Assembly (NCBI GenBank): GCA_028718565.1
Contig: JAQULO010000014.1
Coordinates: forward strand, 1 to 35,888
Source of the DNA: Syntrophales bacterium
GTDB taxonomy: Bacteria; Desulfobacterota; Syntrophia; Syntrophales; UBA2210
Direction of reading: 5' to 3'
Length of the DNA: 35,888 nt
The notes under the pieces were generated by a model. That model worked only from the letters and a program-made list of their open reading frames with translations, did no database searches and was not told where the DNA came from. Below, one piece after another: positions 16,669 to 24,347 of this stretch (positions are counted from its first letter, which is position 1; every line of letters begins with the position of its first letter). Both the position numbers and the translations under genes were made by a program.

Positions 16669-18309
16669 TTGGCCGCAGGGGGGATAATAGCGATTCAGGA
16701 AGCGATCCTTCCCGTTGATATTGGCGGGGGTCTTTCCCGTCTGAACACGAGATTGCGGGGTGGTGAAAGGATTGGGGCTTCCGTTCAATTTTGCGATCTG
16801 ATGCGGGGAGAGTATCCGACAACCGGTGATGATGTGGTGGATTGTCAGGAACTGTGTGAAGAAGGGGATGGGAATACGGCGGAAAGTTTTCAGACTGTGA
16901 GAGAAGTTCGGCTGTCAGGGCCAGGGGTGAGGGGTGGAGCAAAAGAGGGCACTGTTTCGGACTCGGATAAAATCAACGAAAAAAGCAAGGTGGCGGTCTG
17001 GGATCTTTTTCAGGTTGAGGGGGAGTGCAGGGGTACGGGGAAAAGCATTCAGGTCGTGAAAGAAGATCAACTGTCAGGGGTGGGAGTGAGGGATGGAGCA
17101 AAGGAGGTCACTGCTGTAGCCTTGTCGGGCAAGGTAAATGAAAAAAGCGAGATGCGGGATCTTCTTCAGGTTGAGGGGGATTATAGAGGTACAGGGAAAA
17201 GCATCCAGATCGTGAAAGGAGGCTTGTTGTCGGAGATGGAGATGAAGGATAACACCCGAAAAGCTGCCGCACGATCTGAGAAAGAGAGTACAAGCACGGG
17301 TTCAGACTTAGGTAAGATCAAAGAGAAAAGCAAGGTGGCGGTCCGGGATCTTTTGCGGGTTGAGGGGGGGTATAGGGATACAGGAAAAAGCACTCAGGTC
17401 GTGAAAGAGGGCTTGCTGTCGGAGATGGCGATGAAGGATAACACCCGAAAAGCTGCCGTACGCCCTGAGAAAGACAGTACAAACACAGGGGAGATACCCC
17501 GTGATCCCCCGCTCGGTAGGTATGGAAAGGAAGGGAACCTCTCGACGGATTTGGCCTCCATGAGATCGAACTCGAAGAATGCTCAAAGATATCATATGGC
17601 GCAGGTCGAAGGCAATTCCGACGGCAATGCAAAAGGCCAGGTCCGGCAAGATACGATGATGAGTGGGGGGTACGTGAAAGAGGTCGTATCCCCCGATAGC
17701 AAGCCTGCTGCCGATACCCGTGGAGATATCGGGGAGCTCTCTCTGCTGTTGGTGCATGAGGGTGTACGTGGTCCTTTTTCCAAGGTGCGGAGTGCCACTG
17801 TGGACAGGATTTTCCCGGAAGGATTCCAGCATGTTGTCGTACAGGGCGAGGGGTGTGTTGTCATCGATAATGCCGGAGGCATCAAGTTGCGACCTCACGT
17901 CCTCATACGTCAGATTGCGGATACAGTGGGTGCAAGGCCGGCGAGTGAATCCGGAAGGATACGGATGGTGTTGAATCCTCCTCATCTCGGCACGGTGGAT
18001 ATGGATGTATCAATTAGAAACAATAAAGTTTTTGCGGTTCTGCACACCGACAGCAATGATGTGAAACACGCGCTGCAATCGAACATGGAACAGCTCAAGG
18101 TATCTTTTCATAATCAGGGACTCACCGTGGATAGTATCAGCGTATTTCTCCACGACAAATCCGACGGCGCGCAGTGCGGCTTTACAGGGGAATCACCGCA
18201 CAGAGAGGACAGCGGGGGGGATGAAGGTCAGTTGCCGGAAGACAGGGAAGAACCATTTCCGGTGAAGGGGCATCCGGGTATCGACGGGTGCGTCAATGTA
18301 TTTGCGTAA
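16669..18309 (+). CDS. fliK: Flagellar hook-length control protein FliK with N-terminal repeats
   Basis: The protein has about 546 residues. The C-terminal FliK/Flg_hook domain includes RIRMVLNPPHLGTVDMDVSI, the conserved L.P..LG.V.V motif, and ALQSNMEQLKVSFHNQGL. FliK is a secreted ruler that measures hook length and switches FlhB to late export. The N-terminal ruler part carries about three imperfect repeats (KxxEKS...DLLxVEG.YR.TGKS.QxVK). The ORF-track ATG 16615 lies inside the sigma-54 promoter, so the sigma-54 transcript cannot use it. TTG 16669, seven bases after GAGGGGG, is my preferred start, and GTG 16651 is an alternative. It is followed by flgD and flgE, its functional partners. 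Confidence 0.88.
   Translation: MAAGGIIAIQEAILPVDIGGGLSRLNTRLRGGERIGASVQFCDLMRGEYPTTGDDVVDCQELCEEGDGNTAESFQTVREVRLSGPGVRGGAKEGTVSDSDKINEKSKVAVWDLFQVEGECRGTGKSIQVVKEDQLSGVGVRDGAKEVTAVALSGKVNEKSEMRDLLQVEGDYRGTGKSIQIVKGGLLSEMEMKDNTRKAAARSEKESTSTGSDLGKIKEKSKVAVRDLLRVEGGYRDTGKSTQVVKEGLLSEMAMKDNTRKAAVRPEKDSTNTGEIPRDPPLGRYGKEGNLSTDLASMRSNSKNAQRYHMAQVEGNSDGNAKGQVRQDTMMSGGYVKEVVSPDSKPAADTRGDIGELSLLLVHEGVRGPFSKVRSATVDRIFPEGFQHVVVQGEGCVVIDNAGGIKLRPHVLIRQIADTVGARPASESGRIRMVLNPPHLGTVDMDVSIRNNKVFAVLHTDSNDVKHALQSNMEQLKVSFHNQGLTVDSISVFLHDKSDGAQCGFTGESPHREDSGGDEGQLPEDREEPFPVKGHPGIDGCVNVFA
16969..17487 (+). repeat. Tandem imperfect coding repeats in fliK
   Basis: Three consecutive units of 54-61 codons begin at about 16969, 17131 and 17314. 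A partial unit precedes them at about 16879. Each reads roughly K(I/V)xEKS..xxDL(L/F)xVEGxYRxTGKSxQxVK then a variable tail (MKDNTRKAA in units 2 and 3). Units 2 and 3 are the most alike, suggesting recent duplication. Confidence 0.8.
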
Positions 18310-18336
18310 ATCACGTTTTATTGAGGAGCGGACACA

Positions 18337-18996
18337 ATGGCGACCGTAGACAGTGTAACTGGAAACGCACATCAATATGGCAGCGAGGGCACGAGTGTTT
18401 TGGGGAAGAATGATTTTCTGAATATGCTGGTGGCGCAGCTCCAGAATCAGGATCCCCTCAATCCGATGAATGGGGAGGATTTCACGGCTCAACTGGCCCA
18501 GTTCTCGAGTCTTGAACAGTTGAGCAATGTTAATGACAATATGGAGTCTTTACTGCTGTATAACAATGTGTTGTGCAATTACGAGTCGGTGGGCCTTATA
18601 GGCAAGGAAATAACGGCCAAAGGGTCTCAGATTGTTGTTGATGGAGGGTCGGCGGATATAATCTACAATCTTCCGGAAGATGCTCGGGAGGTGACGATAG
18701 AAATATATGACATGGCCGGAGATCGTGTCGACACCCTTGAATATGAATCTCAGGCGAGCGGAGTAAACACGGTGTCGTGGGATTGCAGTGACAGAGAAAA
18801 GGGGGTGTATTCCTTCAGCGTATCCGCAAAAAACAGTGAGGAAGAATCTCTCGCTGTCGAGACGATGCTTGTAGGGATTGTTGATGGCGTGAATTTCAAG
18901 GGTTCTCAGACCTACCTTTCTGTTGATGGGCAAGACATCCTTATCGGAGACGTGATCTCCGTAAAGGGTATGGGCGTGACAGCTCTTAATCTATAG
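18337..18996 (+). CDS. flgD: Flagellar hook assembly protein FlgD
   Basis: The protein has 219 residues. The N-terminal segment has the classical NDFLNMLVAQLQNQDPLNPM and FTAQLAQFSSLEQL motifs of FlgD. The rest forms the Tudor-like and FN3-like region with the WDCSDREKGVYSFSV signature of the FlgD Ig-like domain. FlgD is the hook cap that guides FlgE polymerisation. ATG 18337 has a GAGGAG Shine-Dalgarno. It is preceded by fliK and followed by flgE. Confidence 0.95.
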   Translation: MATVDSVTGNAHQYGSEGTSVLGKNDFLNMLVAQLQNQDPLNPMNGEDFTAQLAQFSSLEQLSNVNDNMESLLLYNNVLCNYESVGLIGKEITAKGSQIVVDGGSADIIYNLPEDAREVTIEIYDMAGDRVDTLEYESQASGVNTVSWDCSDREKGVYSFSVSAKNSEEESLAVETMLVGIVDGVNFKGSQTYLSVDGQDILIGDVISVKGMGVTALNL

Positions 18997-19019
18997 ACGT
19001 AAGAAAAGGAGAGATAACG

Positions 19020-20258
19020 ATGGGGAATTCTTTGTATTCGGGGATATCGGGGCTCAATGCCTGCGAGCGGCAGATGGACATAATCGGCAATAATATCGCC
19101 AATACCAACACGATAGGCTTTAAATCGGGCAAGATGTACTTTTCCGATATTTTGAGTCAGAGCATGGCTGGCGGGATGCAGATAGGGCGTGGTGTCTCCG
19201 TGATTGATATAGAAACCCAATTTGCTCCCGGTTCCTTTGAAACGACATCGAACGCCACGGATCTTTCTATAAATGGTGATGGGTTCTTTATTGTAAAGGA
19301 TCAGGATAACGCCCAGTACTATACCAGGGCCGGTGCGTTTAATATAGATGCAGATGGGTATCTCGTCAATCTGAACGGGTACAGGGTTCAGGGATTGACG
19401 GGGACCGTTGGTGCCGAAACAATGGGAGATATTCCTCTGAGAGATGCCCAATCGGTCCCGGTAGCTACCACGGGGGTTTCCGCAGGGGTAAATCTGGATG
19501 CCGAAACGCCGGAGGATGGTACCTTCTATGTGTCTCAGACCATCTATGATTCCCTCGGTGCCAGACACACCCTGAACTTGGAGTTCATCAAAACGGCGAC
19601 TGCCGGTGAGTGGTCATACCACGCGTATATGGATGATGTGGAATCGGATACCACCGCTGCCGCTCCCGGAACGATCACCTTTGAATCGGATGGAACCCTT
19701 GATCCCGATCAACTGGATGTAATATTGAATTTTAATGACTTTCAGGCCAATTATCTTAACACCGGAGCAGAGATCGGCGATGCCAACGATATTGTATGGG
19801 TATTGGCGGGTGATCAGATCAGCACGGTAAAGCCCGAAGCGGTAACATCATACGCCAGCACCTCGGTTATGAGGACGTTGAGTCAGGATGGATACGCTTC
19901 GGGTGTTCTGACTAGTGTGAGTGTCGGGCAGCAGGGGGAAATTGTCGGTTATTTTACCAATGGGCAGACATCGAACCTGGGCTATCTTGCTTTGGCGGAG
20001 TTTTCAAATCCCTGGGGGTTGAGCCAGATGGGGGCGAACCTCTATTGCACGACAACGGAGTCTGGGGAAGGCATAATCAATCAGGCCGGAACGGGGGGGA
20101 TGGGCTCCATCATTTCGAATTCTCTCGAGATGTCGAATACCGATATAGCCACGGAATTTATCAATATGATTACCGCTCAGCGGGCCTATCAGGCAAATGC
20201 AAAGGTTGTTCAGACCGCGGATACGATGATGGGAGATCTTATGAGCATCAAACGGTAG
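19020..20258 (+). CDS. flgE: Flagellar hook protein FlgE
   Basis: The protein has 412 residues. The N-terminus MGNSLYSGISGLNACERQMD with IIGNNIANTNTIGFKSGK is the rod/hook family signature. The middle contains the hook D1 region (INGDGFFIVKDQDNAQYYTR). The C-terminal D0 helix ends ATEFINMITAQRAYQANAKV. It polymerises into the hook on top of the distal rod. ATG 19020 has AAAAGGAGAG. It is the last gene of the fliK operon and is followed by a strong GC hairpin. Confidence 0.97.
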   Translation: MGNSLYSGISGLNACERQMDIIGNNIANTNTIGFKSGKMYFSDILSQSMAGGMQIGRGVSVIDIETQFAPGSFETTSNATDLSINGDGFFIVKDQDNAQYYTRAGAFNIDADGYLVNLNGYRVQGLTGTVGAETMGDIPLRDAQSVPVATTGVSAGVNLDAETPEDGTFYVSQTIYDSLGARHTLNLEFIKTATAGEWSYHAYMDDVESDTTAAAPGTITFESDGTLDPDQLDVILNFNDFQANYLNTGAEIGDANDIVWVLAGDQISTVKPEAVTSYASTSVMRTLSQDGYASGVLTSVSVGQQGEIVGYFTNGQTSNLGYLALAEFSNPWGLSQMGANLYCTTTESGEGIINQAGTGGMGSIISNSLEMSNTDIATEFINMITAQRAYQANAKVVQTADTMMGDLMSIKR

Positions 20259-20359
20259 CGTCTTGACAGAGACCGGCAATTGGCAAAGACATCGGAGGTT
20301 GCCTCTCCGCACGGAGGCGTCAAATGAATGACGTCACGGCAAAAAATCTTTCCCCTCAC

Positions 20360-20387
20360 GGGGGGGGGCGTTCCGCCCCCCCCCTTT
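20360..20387 (+). terminator. Very GC-rich hairpin after flgE
   Basis: Nine G (20360-20368) followed by CG pair perfectly with CG plus nine C (20376-20384) around a 3-base loop TTC. This gives an 11-bp all-GC stem followed by only TTT. It separates the flgE operon from the motA promoter and probably ends transcription. A smaller hairpin, GCCTC with GAGGC, lies just upstream at 20301-20318. Confidence 0.65.
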
Positions 20388-20442
20388 CGGTTATATACCC
20401 GTATTGTTGACTAAATCGAGGTCTTCCTTTGCACATCCCTTC

Positions 20443-20458
20443 TGGTACGTTATTTGCT
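20443..20458 (+). promoter_or_regulatory. Sigma-54 promoter of the motA operon
   Basis: TGGTACGTTATTTGCT matches TGGYACG-N4-TTGCW at all defined positions, with GG at 20444-20445 and GC at 20456-20457. Transcription should start near 20470, about 67 bases before the preferred motA ATG. Confidence 0.85.
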
Positions 20459-20536
20459 CCCTCATCTGAAAGTACGTGAATATACCGGCTGCTGGTCGGT
20501 GTGGAGTTATCCTTCAAAGCATGGGTGGGGGTTGTA

Positions 20537-21301
20537 ATGGATCTTGGCACCATACTGGGAATGATCTGCGGTTTCGGCCTTGTCATCGTTGCCATGGGCA
20601 TGGGTGGGGGGCTTGCCTGGTTTGCGGACGGCCCCTCCGCACTAATCGTGATGGGGGGTACGCTTGGAGCGGTCCTCATTAACTATCCCCTCTCCGATAT
20701 ACTCGGTGTCATGAAGGTGGCGAAGAACGTTGTTTTTGCCCCGCCCCTGATGAAAACGGACAAGGCGATAGAGCTCCTGGTGGAGATGTCCAAGACTGCC
20801 CGGCGCGAAGGCATATTGGCCCTGGAAAACAAGGTGGACACGATCAGTGATCCTTTCTTGATAAAGGGGGTGGAACTGGTGGTAGACGGCGTGGAACCTA
20901 ATGTTCTCTCCAAGATCCTCTACACCGACCTCGAATTTGCTGAGGAGAGACACCGGCTGGGGGCAGAGATATTCACAACCATGGGGAATTTTGCGCCGGC
21001 CATGGGGATGGTGGGTACGCTGATAGGCCTGGTCAAGATGCTGATGCAGATGGATGATCCGAGTTCCATCGGGCCGGCTATGTCGGTGGCCCTTGTTACA
21101 ACCTTTTATGGTGTTATTCTGGCAAATCTTCTTTTCCTCCCTATTGCAGGCAAGTTGCGAACAAGAAGCAGTCAGGAGGTGATGGTCAAGCAACTGATCA
21201 TCAACGGGATACTGTCTGTCCAGTCGGGGGACAACCCGAGAATGGTGGAGCAAAAACTCCATTCCTTTCTGTCTCCGGACAAGCGGAACTCGATATTTTA
21301 A
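20537..21301 (+). CDS. motA: Flagellar motor stator protein MotA
   Basis: From ATG 20537 (MDLGTILGMICGF, with a GGGGG Shine-Dalgarno) the protein has 254 residues; the ORF-track GTG at 20501 would add an unlikely 12 residues. There are four membrane segments: two N-terminal and two around NFAPAMGMVGTLIGLVKMLM and ALVTTFYGVILANLLFLPIA. A cytoplasmic loop lies between the second and third. MotA forms the pentameric ring of the ion-driven stator that contacts FliG. It is followed directly by two motB-like genes. The ion used (proton or sodium) cannot be fixed from the sequence. Confidence 0.95.
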   Translation: MDLGTILGMICGFGLVIVAMGMGGGLAWFADGPSALIVMGGTLGAVLINYPLSDILGVMKVAKNVVFAPPLMKTDKAIELLVEMSKTARREGILALENKVDTISDPFLIKGVELVVDGVEPNVLSKILYTDLEFAEERHRLGAEIFTTMGNFAPAMGMVGTLIGLVKMLMQMDDPSSIGPAMSVALVTTFYGVILANLLFLPIAGKLRTRSSQEVMVKQLIINGILSVQSGDNPRMVEQKLHSFLSPDKRNSIF

Positions 21302-21303
21302 CG

Positions 21304-22065
21304 ATGGAACCTGAGCTTAGAAAAAAGAGTAAAGAGGGTCCCGCCGCTGTGGGGTGGGAGTCCATATACTGTTCCCTGGTACTGATTCTGGTGGCCCTTT
21401 TCGCGATGCTGGTTTCATATTCTACGGTCGAGGGTGAGCGGATGACCAACTTCATGCGGGGTTTTGACACAGAACAGCAGACCTCGGGGGAGTCATCTGT
21501 TCTGGAGCCAAGGGACACGCTGAATTTCGGTAAACCAGGCGGGGGACAAAGCAGGAATGCTCTGAGTTCATCGCAGGCCGGGACAGAAGATGATAAAAAA
21601 ATAATCACGGTTGCCATGCAAGCCCTGCAACTCTATTTTGAGAAGATGAATTCGGGAGATCTTATTGATATCAAGGAGACTGAAGCCGGATTCAGGGCCA
21701 CGCTCAACAGTAGTCTCTTGTTCCCCTCGGGAACAGCTGCCGTGGAAGAGGGGGCATATCCATATATCGATAAAATGATTGCGGTGCTGCTGGAGTTCCC
21801 CTTCTCGGTCAGGATAGAGGGGCATACGGACGATATCCCGATCCATACTCCCAGATTTTCTTCCAACTGGGAGCTGTCAACGACACGGGCGATCAATGTT
21901 ATGAGATCTTTTGTTGAAAGGGGGGAACTCTCTGCGGATAGATTGTGTGCTGTAGGGTTCGGTGAATATCATCCCATAGCATCGAATGAGACCCCCGATG
22001 GAAGACACAAAAACCGTCGGGTTGAAATCTTTTTTAATCTGGGGGGGGAAAAGTCCTCGGTTTGA
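21304..22065 (+). CDS. MotB-like OmpA-family protein lacking the channel aspartate (MotB1)
   Basis: The protein has 253 residues. A single membrane segment (SLVLILVALFAMLVSYS) is followed by a linker and an OmpA/MotB peptidoglycan-binding domain with VRIEGHTDDIPIHTPRFSSN and NRRVEIFF. When W18 is aligned with the W of the next protein, the position of the ion-binding aspartate is serine (S24 in WESIYCSL), and no other acidic residue lies in the membrane segment. It starts two bases after motA. It therefore probably does not form a conducting channel itself; it may be an accessory stator or cell-wall anchor. A run of eight G (22041-22048) lies six codons before the stop. Confidence 0.85.
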   Translation: MEPELRKKSKEGPAAVGWESIYCSLVLILVALFAMLVSYSTVEGERMTNFMRGFDTEQQTSGESSVLEPRDTLNFGKPGGGQSRNALSSSQAGTEDDKKIITVAMQALQLYFEKMNSGDLIDIKETEAGFRATLNSSLLFPSGTAAVEEGAYPYIDKMIAVLLEFPFSVRIEGHTDDIPIHTPRFSSNWELSTTRAINVMRSFVERGELSADRLCAVGFGEYHPIASNETPDGRHKNRRVEIFFNLGGEKSSV

Positions 22066-22078
22066 CGGTGGTGTCAGT

Positions 22079-22819
22079 ATGGGAAAAAAGCGTAAGAATT
22101 CGGAAGAGCAGGGGGGAAAATGGCTGGGGACCTTTAATGATATGGTTACCCTTCTCCTGACATTTTTTGTCCTGATCTTGTCAATGTCATCCCTTGATGT
22201 TGCCCGCGTCAAAGAGGCTTCTTATTCTTTCAGTAGCGCGTTTGGGATGATGGACCGGGGGAGCGTGTCGGGTGTTAGTATCTTTGAACCCTTTATTATG
22301 CCCATGGGGGACAAGCCCCTGACGGCGGAAATGAAGAAAAAGAGGGTGTTCGATCAGATTCAGGGGATACAAGCCGTCGCCTCTGAAATGACGGAGGAGG
22401 GGATAACGGTCCTGGTGGATGAGGAGTTGTTGTTTAGGACAGGTATGGCCGACATCGAAGAAAACAGCCCCTCCTTGGATTCCCTGGGTGCAATTATCAA
22501 AAACGCTGATTGCACCATAAGGGTAGAGGGACATACCGACGATGTTCCGATACAAAACGAACAATTTACGTCCAACTGGGAACTTTCAATAGCGCGTGCC
22601 GTGAATGTTGTCAACCATCTTGTCGCCAGGGGGGGTATTTCTCCTGAGAGACTCTCTGCTTCGGGCTACGCTGATTTAAAGAGCCGGTTCCCAAAAACAA
22701 CAGAGGCTGACAGGGCGCATAACAGACGGGTCGATATTGTATTAACGTTCAGGGAAAAGGATGCGTACCCCCATGCAGCGGGCGATGCGCAAATGTCGGG
22801 ACAGACTGAGGAGGGATAG
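22079..22819 (+). CDS. motB: Flagellar motor stator protein MotB (channel-competent copy)
   Basis: The preferred start is ATG 22079, giving 246 residues; the ORF-track start at 21986 lies inside the previous gene in another frame. The N-terminal WLGTFNDMVTLLLTFFVLIL is the MotB membrane segment with its conserved aspartate (D21) that carries protons or sodium ions. The C-terminal OmpA/MotB domain has IRVEGHTDDVPIQNEQFTSN and a YADLKSRFP segment. It should pair with the MotA upstream and anchor the stator to peptidoglycan. It begins 13 bases after the first MotB-like gene, with only a weak Shine-Dalgarno. Confidence 0.9.
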   Translation: MGKKRKNSEEQGGKWLGTFNDMVTLLLTFFVLILSMSSLDVARVKEASYSFSSAFGMMDRGSVSGVSIFEPFIMPMGDKPLTAEMKKKRVFDQIQGIQAVASEMTEEGITVLVDEELLFRTGMADIEENSPSLDSLGAIIKNADCTIRVEGHTDDVPIQNEQFTSNWELSIARAVNVVNHLVARGGISPERLSASGYADLKSRFPKTTEADRAHNRRVDIVLTFREKDAYPHAAGDAQMSGQTEEG

Positions 22820-22824
22820 GAGTA

Positions 22825-23328
22825 ATGGCAAAAGAGAAGGATGAAGAACAGGATAAAGAGATCAAAGAGGCACCTCCAAAGGGCAAGGGCCCAACAATCA
22901 AATGGATTGTAATCCTGGTTGTTGTCGTGGTCCTCGGTGTTACCGGTTTTGTGGGATGGAACTATTATGCGAACCGGACGCCCCACGGCAAGGAGGCCGT
23001 CAAGGAACAGGTGCAGGTACAACCGATCGGGTCGGTATGGTCGATGGGCGCCATGGTAGTCAATCTTATGGACAATAATGGTGATAGATATCTCAAGACG
23101 GTTGTTAATGTCGAATTGACCAGTCCGGATTGTATCGGGGAACTTGAACTCCTGAAACCGAAAATTGTCGATACCATTTTGGACCTCCTCTCGTCAAAAA
23201 GATATCAGGATATCATGGGCTTTGCCGGGAAGCAACGGCTCAGGGATGAAATTGCCATACGGATGAACAATTATCTGAGCAAGGGGCAGGTTCAGATGGT
23301 TTACTTCACGGAGTTTATTGTCCAGTAA
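22825..23328 (+). CDS. fliL: Flagellar basal body-associated protein FliL
   Basis: The protein has 167 residues. It has a charged cytoplasmic N-terminus, one membrane segment at about 27-48 (WIVILVVVVVLGVTGFVGW) and a periplasmic FliL domain ending GQVQMVYFTEFIVQ. FliL surrounds the stator and supports torque and stator activation. ATG 22825 has GGAGGGATAGGAG upstream. It follows motB by five bases and precedes fliM, the usual order. Confidence 0.95.
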   Translation: MAKEKDEEQDKEIKEAPPKGKGPTIKWIVILVVVVVLGVTGFVGWNYYANRTPHGKEAVKEQVQVQPIGSVWSMGAMVVNLMDNNGDRYLKTVVNVELTSPDCIGELELLKPKIVDTILDLLSSKRYQDIMGFAGKQRLRDEIAIRMNNYLSKGQVQMVYFTEFIVQ

Positions 23329-23351
23329 CCGGAGCATCGTGAGGAGACAAG

Positions 23352-24329
23352 ATGTCTAATATACTGTCACAGGAAGAGGTTGATGCCCTTCTCGGAGGGA
23401 TCGCCGATGGTGAAGTTGTAAGGCAACCAAAGAAAGTGAGTGATAGTGACACCTCGGAGGCGCGCCCGTATGATCTTACCAGCCATGACAGAACTGTCAA
23501 TGTCAAGCTGCCGGGTCTGAATATGTCGAGTGAGCGATTTGTCAAGAGGTTTCAGGCTACCTTGTCGTCATTGCTCAAGAGGGTGGTAAGTCTGAATATC
23601 CTCTCGATCAGCATGCTGAAATACAAAGACTTTCTTAAAACGCTCCCTATCCCTACCAGTTTGCATGTCTTCAAGATGAATCCACTCAATGGGGAGGCGC
23701 TTTTTGTCGTTGAATCGCGGGTCATATTCACCCTTGTTGACATACTCTTTGGAGGAACGGGACGAGAGAGCTTTAAGGTTGAAGGAAGGGACTTTACATC
23801 GATAGAGATCAATCTGATTAAACGGGTTGTTCTAAGCGCCCTTTCCGATCTTGAGAAGTCATGGAGTTCGCTTGTGGATATCAAGGTTGTCTACGGCAGG
23901 TCGGAGATCAATCCCCAGTTCGCTCAGATCGTTGCGCCCATCGATTCCGTGTTCATTGTGAAGTTTGAAATGGAGATGGAGTATTCATCGGGAAACATGA
24001 CGTTATGTATGCCGTATTCGATGTTTGAGCCCATCAAGGAAAAACTGGAGATGGGATATACCGGGGGTGTGTCGAAAGTGGATAAAGGGGGGTGGGCACC
24101 GCGACTTAAGGAAAGCCTGAAATCACACGAGGTTGATGTCGTTGTTGAGCTGGGCAGAACGGAGCTGTGTGGCAGGGAGATCATCAATCTGAAAGAAGGG
24201 GATGTCATCTATCTGGAGCGTCATTTCATGGACGGGCTCGATATCTATGTGGAGGGTGTCCAAAAATTCAAAGGGTATCCGGGGATATATAAGGGCAACC
24301 AGGCGGTACAGGTGTCTAAAATACTATAA
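23352..24329 (+). CDS. fliM: Flagellar motor switch protein FliM
   Basis: The protein has 325 residues. The N-terminal SNILSQEEVDALLGGIADGE is the conserved CheY-P-binding peptide. The middle CheC-like domain (LKTLPIPTSLHVFKMNPLNG and FTLVDILFGGTGRES) contacts FliG. The C-terminal SpoA domain contacts FliN. FliM receives the chemotaxis signal and turns the rotor. The presence of the CheY peptide means a chemotaxis system should exist elsewhere in the genome. Confidence 0.97.
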   Translation: MSNILSQEEVDALLGGIADGEVVRQPKKVSDSDTSEARPYDLTSHDRTVNVKLPGLNMSSERFVKRFQATLSSLLKRVVSLNILSISMLKYKDFLKTLPIPTSLHVFKMNPLNGEALFVVESRVIFTLVDILFGGTGRESFKVEGRDFTSIEINLIKRVVLSALSDLEKSWSSLVDIKVVYGRSEINPQFAQIVAPIDSVFIVKFEMEMEYSSGNMTLCMPYSMFEPIKEKLEMGYTGGVSKVDKGGWAPRLKESLKSHEVDVVVELGRTELCGREIINLKEGDVIYLERHFMDGLDIYVEGVQKFKGYPGIYKGNQAVQVSKIL

Positions 24330-24347
24330 AACTAGGGTGAACGTATT

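Noticed and set aside
16879-17487. Repeats in fliK as a CRISPR or mobile element
   Set aside because: Units are imperfect, contiguous, in frame and of coding character; there are no spacers or transposase.
18025-18060. TAAAGTTT inside fliK as a sigma-28 -35 element
   Set aside because: No matching -10 element at the proper distance, and it lies within coding sequence far from any gene start.
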